NCBI RefSeq assembly: GCF_020883495.1
Contig: NZ_CP086610.1
Coordinates: 3,721,501-3,785,500 of the forward strand
DNA: 64,000 nucleotides
Source: Shinella zoogloeoides
GTDB taxonomy: Bacteria > Pseudomonadota > Alphaproteobacteria > Rhizobiales > Rhizobiaceae
Direction of reading: 5' to 3'
Part shown: positions 17,017 through 25,131 of the stretch, piece by piece
Layout: each line of letters opens with the position of its first letter
Position numbering within the stretch: the first letter of the stretch is position 1
Translations under genes and position numbers: made by a program
The notes under the pieces: model-generated
The model's input: only the letters and a program-made list of their open reading frames with translations
Databases searched by the model: none
Told to the model about the DNA's origin: nothing

Positions 17017-19461
17017 GTGTCTTCCACCGGAAAAGCGCTCTCGGACGGCTGGCGGATGATCCTGACACCGGCCGGCGCCGTTTCCGGGCCGGCAGGGCTT
17101 GCGGCCTTTTCCGATGCTGTCGACGCCCCCGTGCCCGGCACGGTCGCCGGGGCGCTGGAGCGCGCCGGCCGCTTCGACCGGACGACGCCCGAACCGCTCG
17201 ATCATCTCGACGCCTGGTATATGCTGGACCTTGCCGGCGAGGGGCCGGGCGAGGCCGTGTTGCATTTCGAGGGGCTGGCGACAATCGCCGAGGTCTGGTG
17301 GAACGGCGCGCTGCTGCTTTCCTCCGACAGCATGTTCGTCCGCCACGACCTGCCCATCACGCTCACCGGCGGCGACCGGCTCGCTCTCTGCTTCCGTGCG
17401 TTGAAACCGCATCTGGAAAAGCGCGGCCCGCGCGCCCGCTGGCGGCCGCAGATGATCACGCCGCAGGGCCTGCGCCTTGTGCGCACCACGCTGCTCGGCC
17501 GCATGCCGGGCTGGTGCCCGGAGGTTCATGCCGCCGGCCCCTGGCGGCCCATCCGTCTCTCGCGGCCCGAGCCGGCATGTCCTGCCGATATCCGCATCTC
17601 CGCCCGGCTGGAGGAGGATGGCGCGGGCCGTCTCGACGTCCGCTTCGATTTCGAGGGCGAAGCGCCGGCCGTGGAATGTGCGGGCGTGATCGTCGCTTCC
17701 GTTGCCGAAGGGAAGGGCCGGTTCAGCGCGCGCCTCACCATCCCGAATGTCGAGGCATGGTGGCCACGAACGCATGGCAAGCCCGCCCTGCACGATGTCT
17801 TCGCGATCCTGAAGGGCGAGCGCCGCAGGATCGGCCGCACCGGCTTCCGCCGCATCGCGGTCGACCGTGGCGCGGATGGCCGGGATTTTGCGCTGTCCGT
17901 CAATGGCGTTTCGGTCTTCTGCCGCGGCGCGGTCTGGACCAGCGCCGATATCGTCGAGCTTCCCGGCAGCCGCGAGCGTTATGAGCCGCTGCTGCGGCTG
18001 GCGGCGGACGCCAATATGAACATGCTGCGCATCGGCGGCACCATGGCCTATGAGACGCCGGATTTCTTCGCGCTTTGCGATGAGCTCGGGCTGATGGTGT
18101 GGCAGGATTTCCAGTTCGCCAATTTCGATTATCCGGCTACCGATCCTGCTTTCGTGGAGAATGTACGCCGGGAAGCCGTGCAGTTCCTCGACGCGACCGC
18201 CGCCTCGCCATCGCTGGCGATCCTGTGCGGCGGCAGCGAGATCGACCAGCAGGCGGCGATGCTCGGCCTGCCGGAGGCAGCCCGGGCCGGCCCGCTCACC
18301 CGCGAGGTCCTACCGGAAATCGCCGCCGCGCACCGGCCGGACGCGTCCTATGTGGAGAATTCGCCGAGCGGCGGGGCGATGCCCTTTTCGCCCAATGCCG
18401 GCGTGACGCACTATTACGGCGTCGGGGCCTATTGCCGGCCGCTGGAGGATGCGCGCCGCGCGCAGGTGCGCTTTGCCGCCGAAAGCCTCGCCTTCGCCAA
18501 TGTGCCGGAACAGCAGACCCTCGACGCGCACCTGCCGGTGCCGGCCGTACACGATCCGCGCTGGAAGGCCCGCGTGCCGCGCGACCGTGGCGCCTCCTGG
18601 GATTTCGAGGATGTGCGCGACCACTATCTCGCCCTCCTCTACGGCGAGGACCCGGCGCGCCTGCGCCGCGAGGACCCGCCCCGCTATCTCGATCTTTCCC
18701 GCGCTGCGGTCGGCGAGGTGATGGAGGCGACCTTCGCGGAGTGGCGGCGGTCGCAATCCACCTGCAACGGCGCGCTGGTCTGGACCTTCCAGGACCTGTT
18801 GCCCGGCGCCGGCTGGGGTGTGGTCGATGCGACGGGCCTGCCGAAATCCGCCTGGCACGCGCTGCGCCGCGCCTTCCGCCCGGTGCAGCTCATGCTGTCC
18901 GACGAGGGCACGAACGGGCTGGATATCCACGCCGTCAACGACAGCGCGCAAGAGCGGCGCGTGACGGTGGAACTCACCTGCCTGCGCCACGGCCGCCAGC
19001 CGGTCGTCTCCGGCCGCAGGGAACTGGTCCTTGCGCCCCATTCGGCCGGGTCGCTGCCGGCGACCGATCTCTTCGGCGCGTTCTTCGACACGGCCTATGC
19101 CTTCCGCTTCGGCCCGCCTTCCCATGACGTGACCGTCGGCCGGCTGCTCGATGCGGAGGGGATAGTGCTTGCCGAGGCCTTCCATTTCCCGCAGGGCCGG
19201 ACGAAGGCGATCCATTCCGCCGTGCTTTCAGCGGTGCTGCGGCAGGATGGGGAAGGGTGGCTGCTGGATGTTTCGGCGGATCGCTTCGTGCAGTCCGTGG
19301 CAATCGAGGCCGAGGGTTTCCTGCCGTCCGATAGCTGGTTCCACCTTGCGCCGGGCGGCGTGACGAGTGTGCGGCTTGTGCCCCGCACGGGCATCGATCC
19401 GGCGGCAAGGCCGGCCGGCACAGTCCGCGGCCTCGGCGCGGAGGCCGTCGTCTCGTTCTGA
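17017..19461 (+). CDS. Glycoside hydrolase family 2 protein (beta-mannosidase-like)
   Basis: An 814-residue, probably cytosolic, GH2 enzyme with no signal peptide. It has an N-terminal jelly-roll domain (W-Y-M-L-D-L, W-W-N-G-A-L-L), an immunoglobulin-like domain, a TIM barrel with L-R-I-G-G-T-M-A-Y-E and the probable acid/base E408 in C-G-G-S-E, and a probable nucleophile E489 in A-A-E-S-L. A C-terminal beta domain follows. Layout and the W-Q-D-F-Q-F-A-N-F-D-Y segment resemble beta-mannosidases. The start is probably the GTG at 17017 with AAGGGG 6 bases upstream; a GTG at 17011 is possible. It is the last gene of the carrier-protein operon, suggesting that the pathway product or acceptor contains a sugar. 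Confidence 0.82.
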   Translation: MSSTGKALSDGWRMILTPAGAVSGPAGLAAFSDAVDAPVPGTVAGALERAGRFDRTTPEPLDHLDAWYMLDLAGEGPGEAVLHFEGLATIAEVWWNGALLLSSDSMFVRHDLPITLTGGDRLALCFRALKPHLEKRGPRARWRPQMITPQGLRLVRTTLLGRMPGWCPEVHAAGPWRPIRLSRPEPACPADIRISARLEEDGAGRLDVRFDFEGEAPAVECAGVIVASVAEGKGRFSARLTIPNVEAWWPRTHGKPALHDVFAILKGERRRIGRTGFRRIAVDRGADGRDFALSVNGVSVFCRGAVWTSADIVELPGSRERYEPLLRLAADANMNMLRIGGTMAYETPDFFALCDELGLMVWQDFQFANFDYPATDPAFVENVRREAVQFLDATAASPSLAILCGGSEIDQQAAMLGLPEAARAGPLTREVLPEIAAAHRPDASYVENSPSGGAMPFSPNAGVTHYYGVGAYCRPLEDARRAQVRFAAESLAFANVPEQQTLDAHLPVPAVHDPRWKARVPRDRGASWDFEDVRDHYLALLYGEDPARLRREDPPRYLDLSRAAVGEVMEATFAEWRRSQSTCNGALVWTFQDLLPGAGWGVVDATGLPKSAWHALRRAFRPVQLMLSDEGTNGLDIHAVNDSAQERRVTVELTCLRHGRQPVVSGRRELVLAPHSAGSLPATDLFGAFFDTAYAFRFGPPSHDVTVGRLLDAEGIVLAEAFHFPQGRTKAIHSAVLSAVLRQDGEGWLLDVSADRFVQSVAIEAEGFLPSDSWFHLAPGGVTSVRLVPRTGIDPAARPAGTVRGLGAEAVVSF

Positions 19462-19473
19462 GGGGCGAAAATT

Positions 19474-19662
19474 TCAGAAGAAGACGTGAACCGGCCACTG
19501 CACCGGGCGGCGGGAGGCCGAAAGGCGGCTGCCTTCGAGCGGGAGCCTGTCTTCCGTCGCCGGGGCGGCCTTTTCATCGCTGCCGGCTGCTTCGGTCTTC
19601 GGCTGGAAGCCGACCGGGTAGAGGTTGAAGTAACCGAGCGTCACGCCACCGAGATACATCAT
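19474..19662 (-). CDS. Small hypothetical protein
   Basis: A possible 62-residue protein starting M-M-Y-L-G-G-V-T-L-G-Y-F-N-L-Y-P-V-G-F-Q-P, followed by a hydrophilic, low-complexity tail. The ATG at 19662 has GGAG about 10 bases upstream, and the frame is the only sensible reading in the 350-bp gap between the GH2 and YigZ genes. The aromatic/glycine N-terminus does not look random, but I do not recognise a family. It may not be a real gene. Confidence 0.35.
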   Translation of the reverse strand: MMYLGGVTLGYFNLYPVGFQPKTEAAGSDEKAAPATEDRLPLEGSRLSASRRPVQWPVHVFF

Positions 19663-19818
19663 GCCACCGTCTCCGTCGTTGTACGATCCTGAGGACATCA
19701 TGGCAAAATCGTGGCGACTGTCAATAGTCTATAGAATTAGTGGTCTACTCGGTGCTTGAAACCGTGGATGCCGAAGGGCTAGGAGACGGGTTCGACCGCA
19801 ACCAAAACCGCCCGGGAA

Positions 19819-20406
19819 ATGGCCTTGTACACGCTGGATCGCATCGAACGCTTCGAGCAGGACGTCCGCAAGAGCTGCTTCCTTGCGATCGCCTGCCCGG
19901 TCGAGAGCGAGGCCGAGGTGAAGCAATATCTGGCGGAGGTTTCCGATCTTTCCGCCAGCCACAATTGCTGGGCCTACCGCATCGGCCAGGCCTATCGTTT
20001 CAGCGATGACGGCGAGCCGAGCGGCACGGCGGGAAAACCCATCCTGCAGGCCATCGACGGGCAGGCGCTCGATCGCACGCTGGTCGTCGTCACGCGCTGG
20101 TTCGGCGGCATCCTGCTCGGCAGCGGCGGGCTGATCCGCGCCTATGGCGGCACGGCGGCCCTGTGCCTGCGCGCCGCCGCCAAGACGGAATATGTCGAGC
20201 GCGTCACGCTCGGCGTGTCGCTCGGCTTCTCCGATCTGGCGCTGGTCAAGGCGCGGCTCGGATCCTTCGCGGGGCTTGTGATGGACGACGAGACCTATCA
20301 CGACACCGGCGCGCGCCTTGTCTTCCGCGTGCCGGCGGAAAAGGCGGAGGAGGTTGGCCGGATGATCGTCGACCTGACGAGCGGGCGCGCCGAAATCGAT
20401 GCCTGA
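19819..20406 (+). CDS. YigZ/IMPACT family protein
   Basis: 195 residues with the two-domain YigZ fold. The UPF0029/IMPACT N-terminal domain has the signature F-S-D-D-G-E-P-S-G-T-A-G-K-P-I-L and V-V-T-R-W-F-G-G-I-L-L-G-S-G-G-L-I-R-A-Y, followed by a short C-terminal domain (about 130-195) with an EF-G-like fold. Bacterial YigZ proteins are thought to bind nucleic acid or ribosome-associated ligands; the exact role is unknown. It stands alone, about 250 bp before a peroxiredoxin gene. Confidence 0.88.
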   Translation: MALYTLDRIERFEQDVRKSCFLAIACPVESEAEVKQYLAEVSDLSASHNCWAYRIGQAYRFSDDGEPSGTAGKPILQAIDGQALDRTLVVVTRWFGGILLGSGGLIRAYGGTAALCLRAAAKTEYVERVTLGVSLGFSDLALVKARLGSFAGLVMDDETYHDTGARLVFRVPAEKAEEVGRMIVDLTSGRAEIDA

Positions 20407-20654
20407 CGGCGGAATTCGAAAATAAAATCGACTTTTCCCGGTGCGGCCTCTTCGGGGAACGGTTTGGCGCGGGGTGGACGAGACGCCGAAAGCCTTCTTG
20501 CGGCGCGCGTGTTCGGCGCAAAGTTGCGCTCTGCGGCGGCCCCGAGCGGCGGCCCGCCGCTATAGGCAAGCCGGTTTTTTCGTTCTATCTACCGCCCGGA
20601 TAGATTTTCGCGGGGCCTGGCCCGCGCTCCCCGCATGGAAGAAAGGACGACCCC

Positions 20655-21314
20655 ATGAGCCTTCGTATCAACGATATCGCGCCGGACTTCACCGCCGACA
20701 CCACCGCCGGCCAGATCGGTTTCCATGAATGGATCGGCGACGGCTGGGCCGTTCTCTTCTCGCACCCGAAGAACTTCACCCCGGTCTGCACCACCGAGCT
20801 TGGCGCAATGGCCGGCATCGAGGGCGAGTTCCGCAAGCGCGGCGTCAAGATCATCGGCATCTCCGTCGATCCGGTCGACAGCCATACCAAGTGGAAGGCC
20901 GATATCCGCACCGCCACCGGCTTCGACGTCGAATATCCGCTGATCGGCGACAAGGACCTCAAGGTTGCGAAGCTCTATGACATGCTGCCGGCCGCCGCCG
21001 GCGACAGCTCGGAAGGCCGCACGCCCGCCGACAACGCCACGGTGCGCTCGGTCTTCGTCATCGGCCCGGACAAGAAGATCAAGCTGATCCTCACCTATCC
21101 GATGACGACCGGCCGCAATTTCTCGGAAATCCTGCGCGCCATCGACTCGATCCAGCTCACCAGCAAGCATCAGGTCGCAACCCCGGCCAACTGGCAGCAG
21201 GGCGACGACGTCATCATCACCGCCGCCGTTTCCAACGAAGACGCGATCACGCGCTTCGGCTCCTTCGACACGGTCCTGCCCTACCTGCGCAAGACCCGCC
21301 AGCCGGCCGCCTGA
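20655..21314 (+). CDS. Peroxiredoxin, 1-Cys (Prx6) type
   Basis: A 219-residue cytosolic thiol peroxidase that reduces hydrogen peroxide and alkyl hydroperoxides. The peroxidatic C45 lies in H-P-K-N-F-T-P-V-C-T-T-E-L. No second resolving Cys is present, and the long C-terminal domain (P-M-T-T-G-R-N-F-S-E-I-L-R-A-I-D-S-I-Q) is typical of the Prx6/LsfA group. AGGA precedes the ATG. A strong bidirectional terminator lies directly after the stop. An external thiol or glutathione system would be needed to recycle it; none is adjacent. Confidence 0.93.
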   Translation: MSLRINDIAPDFTADTTAGQIGFHEWIGDGWAVLFSHPKNFTPVCTTELGAMAGIEGEFRKRGVKIIGISVDPVDSHTKWKADIRTATGFDVEYPLIGDKDLKVAKLYDMLPAAAGDSSEGRTPADNATVRSVFVIGPDKKIKLILTYPMTTGRNFSEILRAIDSIQLTSKHQVATPANWQQGDDVIITAAVSNEDAITRFGSFDTVLPYLRKTRQPAA

Positions 21315-21336
21315 GCGAGCGGCATCGGACATGGAA

Positions 21337-21366
21337 AAGCCGGGGTCGGAAGACCCCGGCTTTTTT
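21337..21366. terminator. Bidirectional intrinsic terminator
   Basis: AAAAGCCGGGGTC / GACCCCGGCTTTTTT hairpin with a GGAA loop between the peroxiredoxin gene (plus) and the small membrane protein gene (minus). The A-run on one side and T-run on the other allow use on both strands. Confidence 0.85.
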
Positions 21367-21605
21367 CATTTCGCGCGCAGGATGAAGCGGGCGAAGCGCT
21401 TCTGCACGAAGGGGGAGACGACGAAGACCATGGCGGAAACCATGATCGGGGTAATGACGGCGGTGCGCTGCCAGATCGTCCAGCCTTCCGTCAGCGGCAG
21501 CACGATGTAGAGGATCGTGGTGATCAGCGGATAGACGGGCACGAGCATGGCAAGCGCCAGATGCGGCTTGGAAAGCGTACGGACGGGGGAGGAGGGCGTG
21601 GTCAT
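21366..21605 (-). CDS. Small two-helix membrane protein under TetR control
   Basis: A 79-residue protein with two hydrophobic helices (about residues 14-38 and 47-65) and a basic C-terminus (Q-K-R-F-A-R-F-I-L-R-A-K). It resembles DUF2798-type small membrane proteins in size and topology, but I cannot assign it firmly. The start MTTPSSPVRT at 21605 is chosen over an upstream Met at 21665, which lies inside the operator. It is divergent from a TetR gene, and the shared 100-bp region holds a large perfect inverted repeat, so it is probably that regulator's main target. Its stop overlaps the end of the terminator. Confidence 0.65.
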   Translation of the reverse strand: MTTPSSPVRTLSKPHLALAMLVPVYPLITTILYIVLPLTEGWTIWQRTAVITPIMVSAMVFVVSPFVQKRFARFILRAK

Positions 21606-21621
21606 GGGAGGAGCCTTTATG

Positions 21622-21663
21622 GAACGGAACGTTTCGTTTATATAGAAACGAAACGTTCCGTTC
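21622..21663. promoter_or_regulatory. Large inverted-repeat operator between the membrane protein and TetR genes
   Basis: Perfect 18-bp arms (21622-21639 and 21646-21663) around ATATAG. Each arm itself contains a near-palindromic CGGAACGTTTCG core, so two TetR dimers could bind side by side. It sits between divergent genes, 17 bp from the minus-strand start and 41 bp from the TetR start. Confidence 0.75.
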
Positions 21664-21703
21664 AAGTAGGTTTCGTGCTACGGGAAAGAAAAAGGACAGG
21701 ACC

Positions 21704-22312
21704 ATGACCGAGGCAGAAACGAAGCCCGCCCGCCGCTCGATCGGCGCCACGCGCAATCCGGCCAGCCAGGAGGCGATCCTTCAGGCGGCGGAGGCGGTGC
21801 TGCTGGAAAACGGCCTTTCGGGTTTCTCCATCGAGGCGGTGGCGCGGCGCGCGCGGGCCGGCAAGCCGACGATCTACCGCTGGTGGCCCTCGCAGGCCGC
21901 CCTGCTGCTCGATGTCTACCATTGCCGCAAGAAGGTCGATTTCAATTTTCCCGACAAGGGGAACGTTCGCGACGACCTGCGCGCCTATCTCAAGGGCCTA
22001 CTGGCGACTTGGCAGGGCACGAGCGGCGCGATCTTCCGCTGCGTGGTGGCGAAGGCCCAGGGCGAGCCGGAGGCCTTTGCCGCCTTGTCCGCCTACATGG
22101 CCGAGCGCCGCCTCCAGAGCCGCCGGCTCGTCGAGAAGGCGCAGGAGCGCGGCGAGGTGCGCGCCGACGTGCGCCCCGAACTGGTCACGGAAATGCTCTC
22201 CAGCTTCGCCTGGGGCCGCCTGCTGACGGAGCGGCTGGATATTTCCGACGAGGAGGTCGACGCCGTGATCGATACGGTTCTGGCCGGCATCGTGCCGAGG
22301 CCGGCGGGCTGA
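21704..22312 (+). CDS. TetR/AcrR family regulator
   Basis: 202 residues: an N-terminal HTH (I-L-Q-A-A-E-A-V-L-L-E-N-G-L-S-G-F-S-I-E-A-V-A with recognition helix G-K-P-T-I-Y-R-W-W-P-S-Q-A-A-L) and a C-terminal all-helical ligand domain of the TetR_C_16/YjdC type. It is divergent from a small membrane protein gene over a perfect 18-bp-arm operator, so autoregulation plus control of that gene is the simplest reading. The inducer is unknown. Confidence 0.9.
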   Translation: MTEAETKPARRSIGATRNPASQEAILQAAEAVLLENGLSGFSIEAVARRARAGKPTIYRWWPSQAALLLDVYHCRKKVDFNFPDKGNVRDDLRAYLKGLLATWQGTSGAIFRCVVAKAQGEPEAFAALSAYMAERRLQSRRLVEKAQERGEVRADVRPELVTEMLSSFAWGRLLTERLDISDEEVDAVIDTVLAGIVPRPAG

Positions 22313-22316
22313 TCGC

Positions 22317-22988
22317 TCAGCCCGCGGTCCGCACGAGCCGCAGCCTGCCGTCGCCGTCCACCTCCGGGGCGACGCCCTCGTAGCTTTCCAGTTTCGGATG
22401 GCCGGTCTCGATGGGATGGTGGTGCGTCGCCGTGATCACGGCCACATGCGCGCCCGCGCCCTCGCCGGCAAGGATGCCGGCCGGCACGTCCTCGAAGACG
22501 AGGCAGTCGGTCGGCTCGAAGCCGAGGCGCGCGGCCCCGAGCCGGTAGCCGTCCGGGGCGGGCTTGCCCTTCGTCACGTCCTCCGCCGTCACGATGACCT
22601 TCGGCAGCGCAATGCCGGCGGCGGCAAGGCGGCGCCGGGCGAGCCTTGCGGGCGCGGAGGTGACGATGCCCCAGCGGTCGGCGGGCAGCGCGGCAAGAAA
22701 GGCAAGTGCGCCGGCAATGGGCGCGATGCCGTCGACATCGTCCATCTCGCCCTGTTCCACTTCCTTGACCTCGACGGCCGGATCGACACCCGGCAGGCCG
22801 AGCAGGGTGATCGTGTCGATGCCGCGCTTGCCGTGCATGGTCGGCAGGAAGGTCGCGACGTCGAGGCCGTGTTTCAGCGCCCAGCGCGTCCAGACGCGCT
22901 CGGTGGCGAGGATCGAGTTGAGGAGCGTGCCGTCCATGTCGAACAGGAAGGCGGAGAAGCTGCGATCGAAGACGGGGCTTGCGGACAA
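22317..22988 (-). CDS. HAD-IA family phosphatase (sugar-phosphatase-like)
   Basis: A 223-residue cytosolic HAD hydrolase. Motif I is F-L-F-D-M-D-G-T-L-L-N-S (nucleophile and acid Asp), motif II is the Ser in G-I-V-T-S-A-P, motif III the Lys in K-G-K-P-A-P-D-G-Y, and motif IV E-D-V-P-A-G. The helical cap sits between motifs I and II. This layout matches YfbT/YniC and glycerol-phosphatase-like enzymes that remove phosphate from small sugar phosphates. The exact substrate is not readable. It ends 4 bp from the convergent TetR gene and is divergent from recF. Confidence 0.85.
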   Translation of the reverse strand: MSASPVFDRSFSAFLFDMDGTLLNSILATERVWTRWALKHGLDVATFLPTMHGKRGIDTITLLGLPGVDPAVEVKEVEQGEMDDVDGIAPIAGALAFLAALPADRWGIVTSAPARLARRRLAAAGIALPKVIVTAEDVTKGKPAPDGYRLGAARLGFEPTDCLVFEDVPAGILAGEGAGAHVAVITATHHHPIETGHPKLESYEGVAPEVDGDGRLRLVRTAG

Positions 22989-23181
22989 GGGAGAACCTGC
23001 TGGCTTGGGAGGGGAGGATGCAAGGCAAGGCGGGCCCTTGAATTACCCGCTGCCGGCGGCACAGGCAACCGCGCTCACGCGCTTGTGTCCCGCGCGCCGG
23101 CATCCCATCTTTCTGTTGCTCACCCGGGAATGTGCCGCGAGGTGATTCCACTGAAGCGAAAAATGCTCTAGCTCTCACGCC

Positions 23182-24306
23182 ATGCCGCACAAGGTTTCCC
23201 TTTCCCGCCTCAAGCTCACGGATTTCCGCAACTATGCGGGCCTGTCCCTGCCGCTCGACGGCCGGCATGTCGTGCTGACGGGGCAGAACGGGGCCGGCAA
23301 GACCAATCTCATGGAAGCGGTCTCCTTCCTCTCGCCCGGCCGGGGCCTGCGCCGCGCCGCCTATGGCGACGTGCCGCGCGCCGGCAGCGAGGGCGGCTTC
23401 TCCGTCTTCGCGACGCTCGAAGGCATGTCGGGCGAGGTGGATATCGGTACCGGCACGGAAGGCGGCGAGGATGGCCAGTCACGAAAACTCCGGCTCAACG
23501 GCACGCCCGCCCGCACCGTGGACGAGCTTCTCGATCACTTGCGCGTCGTCTGGCTGACGCCCGCCATGGACGGGCTGTTCACCGGCCCCTCCGCCGACCG
23601 CCGCCGCTTCCTCGACCGGCTGGTCCTGTCGCTCGACCCCGAGCACGGCCGCCGCGCGGCGGATTTTGAAAAGGCGATGCGCGGCCGTAACCGCCTGCTT
23701 TCCGAGCACCGGGCCGATCCCGTCTGGCTGACGGCGCTGGAAAAGCAGATGGCCGAACTCGGCATCGCCATGGCCCATGCCCGCCACGAACTCGTCGGCC
23801 TTCTTTCCGGTCTCGTCGAGGCGGCCCGCGACGACGGGCCGTTCCCCTCGGCCACCATGCGGCTTTCCGGTTTCCTCGACGGGGAATGGCATCGTCCGGC
23901 CTATGAGATCGAGGATATCTATCTCGGCATGCTGCGGGACGGCCGCTACCGCGACGCCGCCGCCGGCCGCACGCTCGATGGCCCGCACCGCGCCGATCTT
24001 CTCATCCGCCACCGCGAGAAGGACATGGAGGCCGAGCGCTGCTCGACGGGCGAGCAGAAGGCGCTGCTCGTCGGCCTTATCCTCGCCCATGCCGGGCTGG
24101 TCGCGGGCATGACCGGCCATGCGCCCGTGCTGCTGCTCGACGAGATTGCCGCCCATCTCGACGAGGGCCGGCGCGCCGCGCTGTTCGACCGGGTCGATTC
24201 GCTCGGCGGGCAGGCTTTCATGACGGGCACCGACCGCGCCATGTTCGATGCGCTCGGCGAGCGCGCCCAGTTCCTCACCGTCTCGAACGGAGGCATCCTG
24301 CCATGA
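23182..24306 (+). CDS. recF: DNA replication and repair protein RecF
   Basis: A 374-residue SMC-like ATPase that, with RecO and RecR, loads RecA at ssDNA gaps. It has Walker A G-Q-N-G-A-G-K-T at 34-41, N-terminal L-T-D-F-R-N-Y typical of RecF, signature C-S-T-G-E-Q-K-A-L, and Walker B V-L-L-L-D-E-I-A-A-H-L-D. Length is normal. It is not beside dnaN here; instead it overlaps the MoeB-like gene by 4 bp (ATGA), so the two are co-translated. Confidence 0.96.
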   Translation: MPHKVSLSRLKLTDFRNYAGLSLPLDGRHVVLTGQNGAGKTNLMEAVSFLSPGRGLRRAAYGDVPRAGSEGGFSVFATLEGMSGEVDIGTGTEGGEDGQSRKLRLNGTPARTVDELLDHLRVVWLTPAMDGLFTGPSADRRRFLDRLVLSLDPEHGRRAADFEKAMRGRNRLLSEHRADPVWLTALEKQMAELGIAMAHARHELVGLLSGLVEAARDDGPFPSATMRLSGFLDGEWHRPAYEIEDIYLGMLRDGRYRDAAAGRTLDGPHRADLLIRHREKDMEAERCSTGEQKALLVGLILAHAGLVAGMTGHAPVLLLDEIAAHLDEGRRAALFDRVDSLGGQAFMTGTDRAMFDALGERAQFLTVSNGGILP

Positions 24307-25067
24307 CCGATCCGCTGACTTCGCAAGAAATCGACCGTTACCGCCGCCATATCGTGCTTGCCGAAATCGGCGGCGCGGGCCAGCAGAAGCTCAAGGCGGC
24401 CCATGTCCTGATCGTCGGGGCCGGCGGCCTTGGCGCGCCGGTCATCCAGTATCTCGCCGCCGCCGGCATCGGTCATATCGGCGTGCTCGACGACGACACG
24501 GTCTCGCTCTCCAACCTCCAGCGCCAGGTGATCCACGATACGGCCGGCCTCGGCACAACGAAGATCGCCAGTGCCGAGGCGGCGGTGTCCCGCCTCAACC
24601 CGCATGTCCGCTTCACCGGCATCGCCGAGCGGCTGACGCCGGCCAGTGCCGCGCGCCTCCTCTCCGGCTACGACCTCCTCATCGACGGCTCGGACAATTT
24701 CGACACCCGCTACGCCTCGGCGGATGCGGCGGAAGCCGCGCGCATTCCGCTCGTCACCGGTGCGGTCGGCCGCTTCGACGGTTCGGTGACGGTGCTGAAG
24801 CCCTATGAGGCCGGACCGGACGGCGTGCTCAATCCCGCCTATCGCGACCTCTTCCCCGCTGCCCCGCCGCCCGGCGTCGTGCCCGCCTGCGCGGAAGCCG
24901 GCATCGTGGGCGCGCTGACGGGCGTCATCGGCACGCTGATGGCGATGGAGGCGATCAAGCTGGTAACGGGGGCGGGGGAGCCGCTGGTCGGGCGGCTGCT
25001 GCTTTATGATGGATTGGCGGCGCGGTTTGAGACGCTGAAATACAAGCGCCGCAAGAGCGCCTCCTGA
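24303..25067 (+). CDS. MoeB/ThiF-type ubiquitin-like-protein adenylyltransferase
   Basis: A 254-residue E1-like enzyme that adenylates the C-terminal Gly of MoaD or ThiS. It shows G-A-G-G-L-G-A-P (nucleotide loop), the Arg finger in S-N-L-Q-R-Q-V-I-H, D-G-S-D-N-F-D-T-R and the candidate catalytic Cys in P-A-C-A-E-A-G. The two CxxC zinc pairs of classical MoeB are missing: the C-Y-R-C site reads A-Y-R-D, and the C-terminus has no Cys. There is also no rhodanese domain. It overlaps recF by 4 bp. MoeB or ThiF cannot be separated by sequence alone. Confidence 0.82.
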   Translation: MTDPLTSQEIDRYRRHIVLAEIGGAGQQKLKAAHVLIVGAGGLGAPVIQYLAAAGIGHIGVLDDDTVSLSNLQRQVIHDTAGLGTTKIASAEAAVSRLNPHVRFTGIAERLTPASAARLLSGYDLLIDGSDNFDTRYASADAAEAARIPLVTGAVGRFDGSVTVLKPYEAGPDGVLNPAYRDLFPAAPPPGVVPACAEAGIVGALTGVIGTLMAMEAIKLVTGAGEPLVGRLLLYDGLAARFETLKYKRRKSAS

Positions 25068-25099
25068 TTGCGCAGGCGCTTGCCGCCGCCTCCCTGCCC

Positions 25100-25127
25100 G
25101 TCAGAGCAGAGAGGATGCCTCTGACGA
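25100..25127. terminator. Weak hairpin between convergent genes
   Basis: 8-bp perfect arms CGTCAGAG (25100-25107) and CTCTGACG (25120-25127) lie between the convergent MoeB-like and hydroxyacid dehydrogenase genes. There is no T-run, so it may be factor-dependent or not a terminator. Confidence 0.3.
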
Positions 25128-25131
25128 GACC

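Noticed and set aside
20407..20654. Possible OxyR-type regulatory site upstream of the peroxiredoxin gene
   Set aside because: No convincing spaced ATAG-type repeats could be seen, so no site was called.
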